This document shows positions 1 through 8,247 of a DNA stretch of 23,428 bases, in pieces. Source of the DNA: W0P28-013 sp963658575. GTDB taxonomy: Bacteria > Bacteroidota > Bacteroidia > Bacteroidales > Paludibacteraceae. Every line of letters starts with the position of its first letter. Within the stretch, counting starts at the first letter, position 1. Where the stretch lies: assembly GCA_963658575.1 (NCBI GenBank), contig CAVKQB010000032.1:1-23428 (forward strand). Reading direction: 5' to 3'. The translations under genes were made by a program, and so were the position numbers. The notes under the pieces are model-generated. The model was not told the DNA's origin. It searched no databases and saw only the letters and a list, made by a program, of their open reading frames with translations.

Positions 1-8
1 TCTAATGG

Positions 9-48
9 CGGTCATTAGAAAAATGTATGCAAAATTTTCTAATGACCG
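9..48. repeat. Perfect 14-bp inverted repeat at the left edge
   Basis: Positions 9-22 and 35-48 are exact reverse complements (CGGTCATTAGAAAA and its complement) around a 12-base loop. The heptamer TCTAATG also occurs at 1-7 and again at 38-44, so the arm is partly triplicated. It could be the terminator of a gene left of the window, a protein-binding site or the edge of a repeat. No strong T-run follows on the plus strand, so a terminator is not certain. Confidence 0.6.
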
Positions 49-75
49 ATTTGGGTTTACTGAACGCAGCAATAA

Positions 76-105
76 AAAAGTTCCGCCCATTTGGACGGAA
101 CTTTT
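76..105 (-). terminator. Intrinsic terminator downstream of lemA
   Basis: Ten-base arms AAAAGTTCCG (76-85) and CGGAACTTTT (96-105) form a perfect stem. Read on the minus strand the hairpin is followed directly by a run of T residues, and it lies 17 bases beyond the lemA stop. The flanking A and T tracts could let it work in both directions. Confidence 0.85.
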
Positions 106-121
106 CTGTTTTTTCGCGCGC

Positions 122-712
122 TCAAAACTCCACTTTGGGGGCTTTCTCGGCACCGGCTTCGGCCTCGAAGTAGGCTTTCTTGTCGAAGCCGAACAGGCCG
201 GCCACGATGTTGGTCGGGAAACGGCGGATGCTCGTGTTGTAGGCCTTGGCCGTAACGTTGAACGTCTGCCGCGCCACTTGAATGCGGTTTTCGGTGCCTT
301 CCAACTGCTCCTGCAAATCGCGGAAGTTTTGGTTCGCTTTCAGGTCGGGATAGTTTTCGGCCACGGCCAGCAGGCGGCCGAGCGCGCTGCCCACGGCACC
401 TTGTGCGGCTTGAAACTCTTGCAGTTTTTCGGGCGTGAGATTCTCCGAGTCGATGGTAACCTGCGTGGCTCTGGCGCGTGCCGAAACGACGGCATCGAGC
501 GTTTCCTGCTCGTGCGTGGCGTAGCCTTTCACGGTGGCCACCAAGTTCGGAATGAGGTCGGCGCGGCGTTGGTACTGCGACTCGACGTTCGCCCATTCGC
601 TGGTTACTTTCTCTTCGGCCGTTACCAAGTTGTTGTAGGTTTTTATCGCCCAAATAGCGACGATGGCAACGAGCGCCACCACTGTAATCCAAATGACTGT
701 GCTTTTTTTCAT
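122..712 (-). CDS. lemA: LemA family membrane protein
   Basis: This 196-residue protein has the LemA layout: an N-terminal membrane anchor (about residues 5-25), then a long helical domain. It contains the family-typical stretches EWANVESQYQRRADLIPNLV and FPTNIVAGLFGF near the C-terminus. LemA proteins are small membrane-anchored helical-bundle proteins whose biochemical role is poorly defined. They are often encoded beside TPM-domain proteins, as here: the TPM gene ends 110 bp upstream on the same strand. The start at 712 places the anchor at the extreme N-terminus. The spacer to the TPM gene is a tandem heptamer array, and a strong hairpin terminator follows the stop. Confidence 0.93.
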   Translation of the reverse strand: MKKSTVIWITVVALVAIVAIWAIKTYNNLVTAEEKVTSEWANVESQYQRRADLIPNLVATVKGYATHEQETLDAVVSARARATQVTIDSENLTPEKLQEFQAAQGAVGSALGRLLAVAENYPDLKANQNFRDLQEQLEGTENRIQVARQTFNVTAKAYNTSIRRFPTNIVAGLFGFDKKAYFEAEAGAEKAPKVEF

Positions 713-822
713 AAATCCAATTGTTTTAATTATTTGTATAATTTCTAATTTCTAATTTCTAATTTCTCACTCCTCACTCCTCACTTCTCACTTCTCACTA
801 CTCACTACTAACTGCTAACTAT
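713..822 (-). repeat. Heptamer array between the TPM gene and lemA
   Basis: Read on the minus strand, most of this spacer parses into about ten consecutive 7-base units of the form NNNNNAG: CAGTTAG, TAGTGAG twice, AAGTGAG twice, GAGTGAG twice and AAATTAG three times. After these, an AT-rich tail leads into the lemA start. The units run in the direction of transcription. The same heptamer style fills other spacers in this window. Confidence 0.85.
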
Positions 823-2049
823 TTAGAATCTGCCTCCAGCACCGCCTCCGCCGCTGAATCCGCCGCCGAAACTGCCGCCTCCGCTGAATCCTCCGCGACT
901 TCCGCCGCCTACGATGACGACGTTCTGTTGTCGGCGTGGAATGATGTAGGGCATCTTTTTTTCGTAGTGGCAATGTTGGCACCTGAATGTTTTTTGACCT
1001 TGCCCGGCGTGCGTCGTTGTGGCGGCAATCATTACTACGTCGCTGTCGAGTTTGTAGGTGCGCGCGCCGCATTGCGGACAGGTTTGGTACGGCGTTATGG
1101 CCGACAGATAGGGCAGTACGCAGGTGTTTTGGCAGTTGTCGCAGTGCCAAACGTCGTAATCGACCGATTTGACATTTTCTTCGGCTATCTGCCCCGATGC
1201 GAGAAAATCGTCTTCTTCTCGCTCCGAAAGCAGCCGCATCGTTGTGTCACAGCGCGGACACGCCATCGGTGTGTGGCGTATTGTGCGACGTGTGCGGCGC
1301 AGCCAGCCCGCCATGAACGCCATCGGCAATGGGAATAGCACGGCGAAGAACACGGCCAATCGGACTATCGTGCTGAGTTGTCGGTATTTCTCGTTGTTTG
1401 CGCCATACAGATGCAGCAGTTTGCCGTAACTTGCCCACGCAAAGGCGATGAGTAGCAGCAGACCGATGGTGAGATAGGTGGCCAGCGCGTTGCCTCCGCG
1501 TACGCGCGGCGAGTTGGCGTTGAGCAGCAGTTCGGCCAAGGCCTCGTCGCTTGTCAGGCGTTCGGTCAGCGCATCGATGCCAGCAATCATGCCGCCGTCG
1601 TAGTCGCCGCGTTTGAAGTAGGGGAACATCGTTTCGTCCAGCAGACGGTTGCAGAATGCATCGGGCAACAGTCCCTCCACGCCTACGCCCGTCTCGATTT
1701 TCACGGCGCGTATGTCGCTTACGAAAAGGATAAGCACGCCGTTGTTGCTCCCCGATTTGCCGATGTGCCACGTGTTGAACAGATCGTAGGCAAACGTGTA
1801 TTCGTCGTAGTAGCCTATCGAATCGATGGCCGCGATGGCAATTTCGACGTTTGTCTCGGCTTCGAGCCGGCCGATTTTGGCATTGAGTGTTGCCACGGCA
1901 GCGTCGCTCAAGATGCCGTCGGGGTTGGCTACCCAGCAGGTGGCACAATGCGTCTTCGGGTTGGGCACGTCCTGCGGTTTGTAGGTGGCTGCAAACGCTC
2001 CTTGCCCGACGAGGCAGAGTAGAATCAGATATAAAGGTCTGTTTTTCAA
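823..2049 (-). CDS. TPM-domain membrane protein with zinc-ribbon segment and Gly-rich tail
   Basis: This 408-residue protein begins with a signal peptide (about 1-20, ending GAFA-A). A TPM domain follows at about 40-165, with the conserved GVLILFVSD and KIETGVGVEGLLPD stretches. There are two membrane segments (about 190-208 and 229-250). Next come four CxxC knuckles (CPRC, CDNC, CPQC, CQHC) resembling zinc ribbons, and the protein ends in a Gly/Ser/Phe-rich tail of the YgcG type. TPM proteins are envelope proteins often paired with LemA; their exact role is uncertain. The start is TTG (2047-2049), 4 bp after the beta-galactosidase stop. I accept it because it gives a complete signal peptide and the next in-frame Met lies inside the TPM domain. 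Translational coupling is likely. Confidence 0.9.
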   Translation of the reverse strand: MKNRPLYLILLCLVGQGAFAATYKPQDVPNPKTHCATCWVANPDGILSDAAVATLNAKIGRLEAETNVEIAIAAIDSIGYYDEYTFAYDLFNTWHIGKSGSNNGVLILFVSDIRAVKIETGVGVEGLLPDAFCNRLLDETMFPYFKRGDYDGGMIAGIDALTERLTSDEALAELLLNANSPRVRGGNALATYLTIGLLLLIAFAWASYGKLLHLYGANNEKYRQLSTIVRLAVFFAVLFPLPMAFMAGWLRRTRRTIRHTPMACPRCDTTMRLLSEREEDDFLASGQIAEENVKSVDYDVWHCDNCQNTCVLPYLSAITPYQTCPQCGARTYKLDSDVVMIAATTTHAGQGQKTFRCQHCHYEKKMPYIIPRRQQNVVIVGGGSRGGFSGGGSFGGGFSGGGGAGGRF

Positions 2050-2053
2050 GTTG

Positions 2054-4477
2054 TTACTGTTTCTTTCTGTCTGTTCCGATGGCGATTTTACCCGTTTGCA
2101 GCCCTTGGGCGGTCGCTGTCAGTGTGCAGTTGCCTTCGACAAGCACGGTCAGTTCGCCCGAAAAAGCGTGGTGCTGCGGCAGGTTGAACGGGTCGAGGTT
2201 GGCGGCATCGCCGTTGGCAGCGGCCACAAAATGTCCATCGCCTTTGGTGGCAAAATGTATCAGATGGTCGGCTGCTGGACAGAGATTTCCCTCTTTGTCG
2301 CAGATGCGCACGCGCACAAAATGCAGGTCGTTTGCGGGCAAAGCCTCCTCCTCCAACGCGATGTGATGCGGTTTGCCGGCCGTGTGGCGCGTTGCCTCAC
2401 CAAAATCGGTTACGGCTTTCAGTTCGCCCGATTCGTAGGCGATGCCGTCCCAAATCAGGCGGTAGCGGCGTTGCAGAGCCAGCGCATCGCCGGCCGCGGC
2501 TGCCGAATCGGCTTCGGCTTTGGTGTATTTGTGGCGTTTGCCGAGGCTTTTTCCATTCAGAAACAATTCCGCTTCGTTGGCATCGGTATAGACCATCACA
2601 GGCACGGTGTCGCCCGTCTGCCAATTCCAATGCGGCAACACGTGCAGCGTGTGTTCGTTTTTGTTCCATTGCGAGCGATAGAGGTAGTAGCGATCTTTGG
2701 GAATGCCCGCCAAATCGATGATTCCGAAGTATGACGAGTGGCTCGGCCATGCGTCAGTATCGTAGGGCGACGGCTCGCCCAGATAGTCGAATCCCGTCCA
2801 GACGAACTGCCCGATAGTCCACGGATAGTCGTCCATATTGCGAAAATCTTCGTCGGGCAGGTTGCTCCATGGGCAGTATTGCAGGTCGTAGCCCGAACAT
2901 TGGTTGGTCTTGCTCGTGCCGTTTGGTTGGTTTTGGTCGGTGATGGTCGAGGTGTTGTCGGGCTTCGCTGGCAACAGATACACGCCGCGCGACGATACGG
3001 TCGAAGCCGTTTCGGATCCCAGCACCAGCCGTTGTGGCGTGCGTTGGTAGGCCTCTTCGTAGCGGAAGGCGCGGTAGTTGAGTCCCACCACTTGCAGAAT
3101 GCTGGCGAATCCGTTTTCGAGCACGCAACTCACTTGGTCCATGCCTGCCGTAACGGGGCGTGTGCCGTCTTCGCGTTCGCAGATGTCTTGCAGCATTTTG
3201 GCCACGCGGTAGCCGTCGGGCGAGCATTGTGTTGGCACTTCGTTGCCTACCGACCACATGACGATGCTCGGATTGTTGCGGAAATGGTGCAGCATATTCA
3301 CCATGTCGCGCTCCGCCCATGCGTCGAAAAAGCGGTGGTAGCCATTGTCGCATTTGCCCCAATCCCATTCGTCGAAAGGCTCGCACATCACCATCATGCC
3401 GAGCGAGTCGCACAGGTCGATGAGTTCGGGAGCGGGCATATTGTGCGATGTGCGAATGGCATCGCAACCCATGTCGCGCAACATCAGCAGTTGGCGCAAA
3501 ATGGCCTGCCTATTGACCGCCGCACCGAGCGGGCCGAGGTCGTGATGGAGGCAAACGCCGCGAAATTTGCGCACCCGTCCGTTGAGCATAAAACCTACGT
3601 TCGGCACTATCTGTATGGAGCGGATACCAAACGTTGTTTCCACGGTATCCACTGCCACGCCATCGGCTTCGACAATGGTGTGTGCTGTGTAGAGCGCAGG
3701 CTTTTCGGGCGACCAAAGCGCAGGGTTTTTCAGCACGAAATTCTGCTCCAAAGGCAACGAATGGCGCACGTCGAAAGTCGATGTCAGCGCATCGGCGGTC
3801 TTGCCTGTCGATTGTTCTATGATGTTGGTAGTCAGTCTGATACGCTTGCCGACGGCATTTTCTACAGTCGTTTTCAGATTGATGGCTGCCAATGTGTCGG
3901 TAATGTAGGGCGTTTGCACATGCACGCCCCACACGGGCACGTGCGTGCGCTGCGAGCGTATCAGATGCACATGGCGGTAGAGGCCTGCGCCAGGGTACCA
4001 ACGGCTACTTTGCGGCCGATTTTCCAACCGCACGGCAAGCGTGTTGTCGCCAGCCCGCAGAAACGGCGTGATGTCGCAGTGGAAGGCGTTGTAGCCGTAT
4101 GGCCAATAGCCCGCTTTTTGTCCGTTCACATAGACTTCGGCTTCCGACATGGCACCGTCGAACACGAGCGTATAGACCTCTGCGGCCGTGTCGATTTGGG
4201 CGATGGCGATGGTCGTCCGGTACCACGCTTTGCCCATGTAGGGCAGTCCGCCAGTGCGCCCCGTTTTGAGCGACGGACGTGTTTCGCCGTTTTGCCATAC
4301 GGTTACGTTTTGCAGGTCGTTTGCGCGGTCGAACGAGCCGTAAATAGCCCAATCGTGCGGGACGGTTACTGCGCTCCATGCCTTATCCTGCACGGCGGGC
4401 ATCTGGTGGTCGGTCTGTTCGAAAGCAAATTGCCACGAGTTGAGCAATGCCGAAATGGCCAATATCAGTAGGTTCAT
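2054..4477 (-). CDS. Glycoside hydrolase family 2, probable beta-galactosidase
   Basis: This 807-residue enzyme has GH2 architecture. A sugar-binding jelly roll lies at about 10-170 (VPHDW, KAWYRT), an Ig-like domain at 180-285 and a TIM barrel at 290-590. A DUF4982-like module follows (about 610-690, with EAELFLNGKSLGK), then a C-terminal Ig-like domain. Catalytic residues are visible: acid/base Glu413 in SVGNEVP and nucleophile Glu489 in LGSETAS. The barrel also holds the conserved IRTSHNMP and CEPFDEWDWGK segments. It should hydrolyse terminal beta-galactosides, although beta-glucuronide or other GH2 specificities cannot be excluded. The first 14 or so residues are hydrophobic but lack a basic start, so export is likely yet unproven. 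No SusC/SusD genes are adjacent, so this is not a standard polysaccharide utilisation locus. Confidence 0.92.
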   Translation of the reverse strand: MNLLILAISALLNSWQFAFEQTDHQMPAVQDKAWSAVTVPHDWAIYGSFDRANDLQNVTVWQNGETRPSLKTGRTGGLPYMGKAWYRTTIAIAQIDTAAEVYTLVFDGAMSEAEVYVNGQKAGYWPYGYNAFHCDITPFLRAGDNTLAVRLENRPQSSRWYPGAGLYRHVHLIRSQRTHVPVWGVHVQTPYITDTLAAINLKTTVENAVGKRIRLTTNIIEQSTGKTADALTSTFDVRHSLPLEQNFVLKNPALWSPEKPALYTAHTIVEADGVAVDTVETTFGIRSIQIVPNVGFMLNGRVRKFRGVCLHHDLGPLGAAVNRQAILRQLLMLRDMGCDAIRTSHNMPAPELIDLCDSLGMMVMCEPFDEWDWGKCDNGYHRFFDAWAERDMVNMLHHFRNNPSIVMWSVGNEVPTQCSPDGYRVAKMLQDICEREDGTRPVTAGMDQVSCVLENGFASILQVVGLNYRAFRYEEAYQRTPQRLVLGSETASTVSSRGVYLLPAKPDNTSTITDQNQPNGTSKTNQCSGYDLQYCPWSNLPDEDFRNMDDYPWTIGQFVWTGFDYLGEPSPYDTDAWPSHSSYFGIIDLAGIPKDRYYLYRSQWNKNEHTLHVLPHWNWQTGDTVPVMVYTDANEAELFLNGKSLGKRHKYTKAEADSAAAAGDALALQRRYRLIWDGIAYESGELKAVTDFGEATRHTAGKPHHIALEEEALPANDLHFVRVRICDKEGNLCPAADHLIHFATKGDGHFVAAANGDAANLDPFNLPQHHAFSGELTVLVEGNCTLTATAQGLQTGKIAIGTDRKKQ

Positions 4478-4816
4478 ATTTTTTAAGAGTAAAGTTCAGA
4501 TGTTGCTACGCCACGTTATAGTGAGAAATTAGTGAGTAGTGAGTAGTGAGCAGTGAGTAGTGATTTTTTTGAGATTAAGGTGTCTCGGTTACCGACAATT
4601 TGAAATTTGAAATTTGAAATTTGAAATTTGGAATTTGGAATTTGGAATTTTTCTTGCGACTTGATACTTGTGTCTTGTGTCTAATTCTATTGTCTTTGCT
4701 CTATGTTCTATGTTCTATATTCTTTGTTCTCTCACCTATAATCTCTCACCTATAATCTCTCACCTATAACCTCTTGCTACTTGCTACTTATATCTTGCTA
4801 CTAAGTTAAAAGCGTT
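4478..4816. repeat. 339-bp spacer made of heptamer arrays
   Basis: No gene is seen here. Read on the minus strand from 4803 to about 4651, the sequence parses into roughly twenty 7-base units ending in AG, such as TAGCAAG, GTTATAG, GTGAGAG, AACATAG and ACACAAG, with only two phase slips. At 4598-4646 there are four AATTTGA units followed by three AATTTGG units on the plus strand. At about 4515-4562 units such as AGTGAGT run on the plus strand, opposite to the first block. The spacer lies between floA (upstream) and the GH2 gene (downstream), both on the minus strand. No clear promoter or terminator was found. Confidence 0.85.
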
Positions 4817-5812
4817 TTATTTCGCCTTTTTCTGTTGTGCTTTTGCGGCGGCGGCTGGTTTGCCAATGGCTTCGCGCATTTGTGTGTCGGCTTCGATGTT
4901 TTTCATGCGGTAGTAATCCATGATGCCCAAATTGCCGTTGCGGAAGGCTTCGGCCATTGCTTGCGGCACTTCGGCTTCGGCCTCTATCACTTTGGCGCGT
5001 GCTTCCTGCGCTTTGGCTTTCATCTCTTGTTCCAAGGCTACAGCCATGGCGCGACGCTCTTCGGCGCGTGCCTGCGCTATGTTTTTGTCGGCTTCGGCTT
5101 GGTCCATCTGCAGGTTGGCACCGATGTTTTTGCCTACGTCTACGTCGGCGATGTCGATGGAGAGAATCTCGAACGCTGTGCCAGCATCGAGGCCTTTGCT
5201 CAACACGAGTTTCGATATCGAATCGGGATTTTCGAGCACCATTTTGTGCGTTTCGCTCGAGCCGATGCTCGATACGATGCCTTCGCCCACGCGCGCTAGC
5301 ACGGTCTCTTCGCCCGCGCCGCCTACCAATTGTTTGATGTTGGCACGAACGGTTACGCGCGCTTTGGCCAACAGTTGTATGCCGTCTTTGGCTACCGACG
5401 AAACCACTGGCGTGTCGATAACTTTCGGATTGACCGACATTTTCACGGCTTCGTCCACATCGCGCCCAGCGAGGTCGATGGCGGTGGCCATTTTGAATGT
5501 CAGGTCGATGTTGGCTTTGCTGGCCGAAACGAGTGCGTGCACTACGCGCGCCACGTGTCCGCCCGCCAGATAGTGTGCTTCGAGGTCGTCGCGGCGAATG
5601 CTCACCAAACCGGCTTTGTGCGCCTCGATCATGGCATTGACGATGATTGATGGTGGCACTTTGCGGATACGCATCAGAAACAGTTGTATGAGCGAGATGC
5701 TCACGCCCGACACGCGTGCCGACAGCCAAAGCAGAAACGGCACGTAGTACAGAAAAATGATGAGGAGAATCAGGATAACTATCCCCAAAATGACAGAAAG
5801 TGTAATGCCCAT
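4817..5812 (-). CDS. floA: Flotillin-like protein FloA
   Basis: At 331 residues this matches the usual length of bacterial FloA (UPF0365). An N-terminal hydrophobic hairpin segment (about 5-30) is followed by an SPFH/PHB-like domain. Characteristic stretches include HAKAGL-like EAHKAGL, RDDLEAHYLAGGHV, DLAGRDVDEAVKMSVNP and DADVGKNIGA-like DVDVGKNIGA. The C-terminal half is Ala/Glu-rich coiled coil (about 225-300: AQARAEERRAMA, KAQEARAKVIEAEAEVP). FloA organises membrane microdomains and supports assembly of membrane complexes. The nfeD gene lies 38 bp upstream on the same strand, the usual partner arrangement. Confidence 0.96.
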   Translation of the reverse strand: MGITLSVILGIVILILLIIFLYYVPFLLWLSARVSGVSISLIQLFLMRIRKVPPSIIVNAMIEAHKAGLVSIRRDDLEAHYLAGGHVARVVHALVSASKANIDLTFKMATAIDLAGRDVDEAVKMSVNPKVIDTPVVSSVAKDGIQLLAKARVTVRANIKQLVGGAGEETVLARVGEGIVSSIGSSETHKMVLENPDSISKLVLSKGLDAGTAFEILSIDIADVDVGKNIGANLQMDQAEADKNIAQARAEERRAMAVALEQEMKAKAQEARAKVIEAEAEVPQAMAEAFRNGNLGIMDYYRMKNIEADTQMREAIGKPAAAAKAQQKKAK

Positions 5813-5850
5813 AATGTTGTTTTTTATTGGTTAAACTTGAAAAACGTTTT

Positions 5851-6324
5851 TTAATTCGCTCCTTTTTTTACCGATATGGTTTCGCCAGAGACCGCGGCGA
5901 CTTCTACGTCGGTGTTGGGGTCGATAAGCCCGTCGATGGACTTGACTTCGAGCGTTTTGTCGTCGAAACGTGCGGTGCCTATGGGCGCAAGCCGCGACAC
6001 GGTAACGCCTCGCTGTCCAACGCTCACCAGCGTGTCCTTGGGCGCATCTACCGTGCCCGACACCTCGGTGTTGAGCGACATGCGGTCGAGTGTGCGCGAG
6101 CGTACAAACAGCCAGATGGCAACTGCCATGGCCAGCACGCCGCACGCCAGCGTAACAAAGCCCGCCGTCGCGCCGAGCGTAACAAAAGCGTAACAGATGG
6201 AGGCCACCACAAAAGCAATGCCTGCTATGCCGCCAATGCTCACTCCGGGAATGATGAACAGTTCGAGCAACAAGAAAACGATGCCGAGCAGCATGAAAAG
6301 TACGACAAGAAAAATATCAAACAT
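5851..6324 (-). CDS. NfeD-like short membrane protein
   Basis: This 157-residue protein has three to four N-terminal membrane segments (about 3-75), with the typical LLELFIIPGVSIGGIAG glycine-rich turn. A C-terminal OB-fold-like NfeD domain follows (about 90-155: VGQRGVTVSRLAPIGTARFD and GETISVKKG). It is the short NfeD form without the ClpP-like protease domain. NfeD proteins are partners of flotillins in membrane microdomains, and floA follows 38 bp downstream. A 68-bp spacer separates this gene from the upstream barrel gene, so all four genes from the TPR gene to floA may share a transcript. Confidence 0.93.
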   Translation of the reverse strand: MFDIFLVVLFMLLGIVFLLLELFIIPGVSIGGIAGIAFVVASICYAFVTLGATAGFVTLACGVLAMAVAIWLFVRSRTLDRMSLNTEVSGTVDAPKDTLVSVGQRGVTVSRLAPIGTARFDDKTLEVKSIDGLIDPNTDVEVAAVSGETISVKKGAN

Positions 6325-6392
6325 GGTGTTTCGTTTTACGATTTCAGATTTTTATCCCTTCCTCCCCATTATCAATTATCAATTGTCAATTG
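6325..6392 (-). repeat. Short spacer with ATCAATT/GTCAATT words
   Basis: This spacer lies between the barrel gene and nfeD. At about 6368-6395 it carries ATCAATT and GTCAATT heptamer-like words in tandem, and the last copy runs into the barrel gene's stop codon. No promoter or hairpin is evident. Confidence 0.6.
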
Positions 6393-8231
6393 TCAAAACG
6401 CCACGCTCACGCCAGCCAAAATGTGCATGCCGATGTTGTCGTAGCCTTGCCAAAGTTGGTAGCGCAACTTGTCCGACAGCGCCAGCAGGTTGTTGGCTTG
6501 CACGAACACGCTGATGTTTTTCGGGAACGTGTAACTCAACGACAGGTTCAGGTCGTAGATGGGAGCCAACGACACGGTTCTGTGCTCGTCCTTGCTATGA
6601 AGTGTGGGCAGTTGCGCCTTGCGCTCCGAAGCGTAGTGAAAATGCACGTTTCCAGCAAAATTTTTGGTGAATAGTGCCTCGATGCTGGCATCGGCTTCCC
6701 ACGTGGGCTTGTTCCACGCTTCGATGCCTTCGCTGCGCACGTCCCAGCCGTTGTAGCGGCCTTTCACACGGAAAATGTAACGCTCCTTCAGGTTGTAGGT
6801 GGCGTGCGCTTCGCTCGTAAGCAGGCGCGCTTTGGCATAATCCAGTCCGAAAGTGTTGGCGTAAACGTATTCCAAGTCGTTTTTCGGGTAGATGTTTGGC
6901 GTTTCGGTAGAGGAGTAAGTCGAATTGACGAAAAAGTGCGTGTTTTGCATCATTTTGTAGTTGATCGATGCACCGATTTGCAGGCCGTGTGTCGGTTTTA
7001 TGTCGAATCCGAAGTGAAAATCGAACGGCGTGTAGTCGTTCTTTTCGGGACGAATGTTCATGTCGTAGTAGCGATTTTCGTGCAGAATGTTGGCAAACGA
7101 GGTGAACGCATAGTCGCCGCCGATGCCGCCATACACGCTGAATATTTGCCGGAAGGTGTAGCGCACTTCGATGTCGGGCGCAGCGGCCACTACGTTGCCT
7201 TTGTTGGCCGAGAACCACATTTTTGCGCCGGCGCGCAGCGAAAGACTTTCCCACGTCCGCTCGTAGCGCGGATTGAATGTGATGAGAAATTGCGGTTTGC
7301 GTTTTTCGGCGACGAAAGTGGTGTCGTGCGACGATTTTTGGGCATCAATCAGATAGACGGTGCGAATGGCATCGTTGTAGAGATAGGCCTCCACGTTCAG
7401 GTCGGCGTTGATGTGGTTGCCGTTGAGGTTGTAGCCGCCAAACAGGTCGAGTGCGATGCGATGTTCGCGCATGGCGGCCTGTTTCACCTTGATTCCGTCT
7501 TTGGTAATCGTTGGGTTCGAGGTCAGAAAGTCGTAGGCGAGGTTGCCGTTGTAGGTCCAGCCTTTGCGTTCGATGTCGTTCGAGCCGAAGCCGATGTTGG
7601 CGTGCGCCTGTGTGGTGGTGCGCATTTGCGGCCGCAGCCCGATGCCAGCCACGTCGCGATCGATGCCCTCGTCCCCGAAGTAGTAGGTGCTGCTTTCGAA
7701 TACCGAATCGGTGCCGTAGAAACTGTAGTAGTCGTTGTCGAAACCGATGGTCGAGTAGAGTAGTCCGTGCTTTGTCGTGTGGCTGTAGTTCAGGTCGAAA
7801 TCGGTCTGTATCAGTTTTTGAGTGCCATTCCAAAAGCCGTTGTGGTTCAGTTTCACGTCGAGCAGGTTGCTCTTGTTGTTCACGATGGGCGTCCAAACGT
7901 CGGCTATCCAGACGAGCGGGAATCCCAGTCCGACGCGTGCACACCCAGGTTTGTAGTTGGGTCGTCCCGTGTTTTTGGCGTCGGCGGCCGGCAGTGGGTA
8001 GAATTGCGATTCGACCTCCATCGGTGCGGCTTCGCTGCTATAGACCACTTGGCTCTTTTCTACTTTCGGGTCGGTGGTGGGCAGTTCGATGTCGGCACGC
8101 TTGATTTTGACCACTTGCGGCGTGTATTCTTTTTCGATATCGACCGATTGCGTGAATACGCTGTCGCTCTCTTGTGCAAATCCTGCGATGCAAAAGGCTG
8201 TCGTTACGATTGCCAATGAAATTTTTTTCAT
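6393..8231 (-). CDS. Outer-membrane beta-barrel protein, TonB-receptor-like but without a visible plug
   Basis: About 612 residues from the start chosen here. A signal peptide is clear (MKKISLAIVTTAFCIAGFAQ). The mature N-terminus, SVDIEKEYTPQV through LPTTDPKVEKSQVVYS, is a linker I recall from Bacteroidota barrel proteins often annotated as TonB-dependent receptors. From about residue 90 the sequence alternates aromatic and polar residues as in beta strands, and it ends in a terminal Phe (LAGVSVAF) as outer-membrane barrels do. I see no TonB box, carboxypeptidase-like domain or plug. A start at 8258 is possible but would overlap the upstream stop and precede the signal peptide; ATG at 8231 is better. 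It follows the TPR gene by 16 bp and is surely cotranscribed. The substrate is unknown. Confidence 0.85.
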   Translation of the reverse strand: MKKISLAIVTTAFCIAGFAQESDSVFTQSVDIEKEYTPQVVKIKRADIELPTTDPKVEKSQVVYSSEAAPMEVESQFYPLPAADAKNTGRPNYKPGCARVGLGFPLVWIADVWTPIVNNKSNLLDVKLNHNGFWNGTQKLIQTDFDLNYSHTTKHGLLYSTIGFDNDYYSFYGTDSVFESSTYYFGDEGIDRDVAGIGLRPQMRTTTQAHANIGFGSNDIERKGWTYNGNLAYDFLTSNPTITKDGIKVKQAAMREHRIALDLFGGYNLNGNHINADLNVEAYLYNDAIRTVYLIDAQKSSHDTTFVAEKRKPQFLITFNPRYERTWESLSLRAGAKMWFSANKGNVVAAAPDIEVRYTFRQIFSVYGGIGGDYAFTSFANILHENRYYDMNIRPEKNDYTPFDFHFGFDIKPTHGLQIGASINYKMMQNTHFFVNSTYSSTETPNIYPKNDLEYVYANTFGLDYAKARLLTSEAHATYNLKERYIFRVKGRYNGWDVRSEGIEAWNKPTWEADASIEALFTKNFAGNVHFHYASERKAQLPTLHSKDEHRTVSLAPIYDLNLSLSYTFPKNISVFVQANNLLALSDKLRYQLWQGYDNIGMHILAGVSVAF

Positions 8232-8247
8232 AATTATCTGTGGAGGT

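Noticed and set aside
2738..4471. A 577-codon open frame on the plus strand opposite the GH2 gene
   Set aside because: Composition is antisense-like, and the GH2 reading has complete catalytic motifs.
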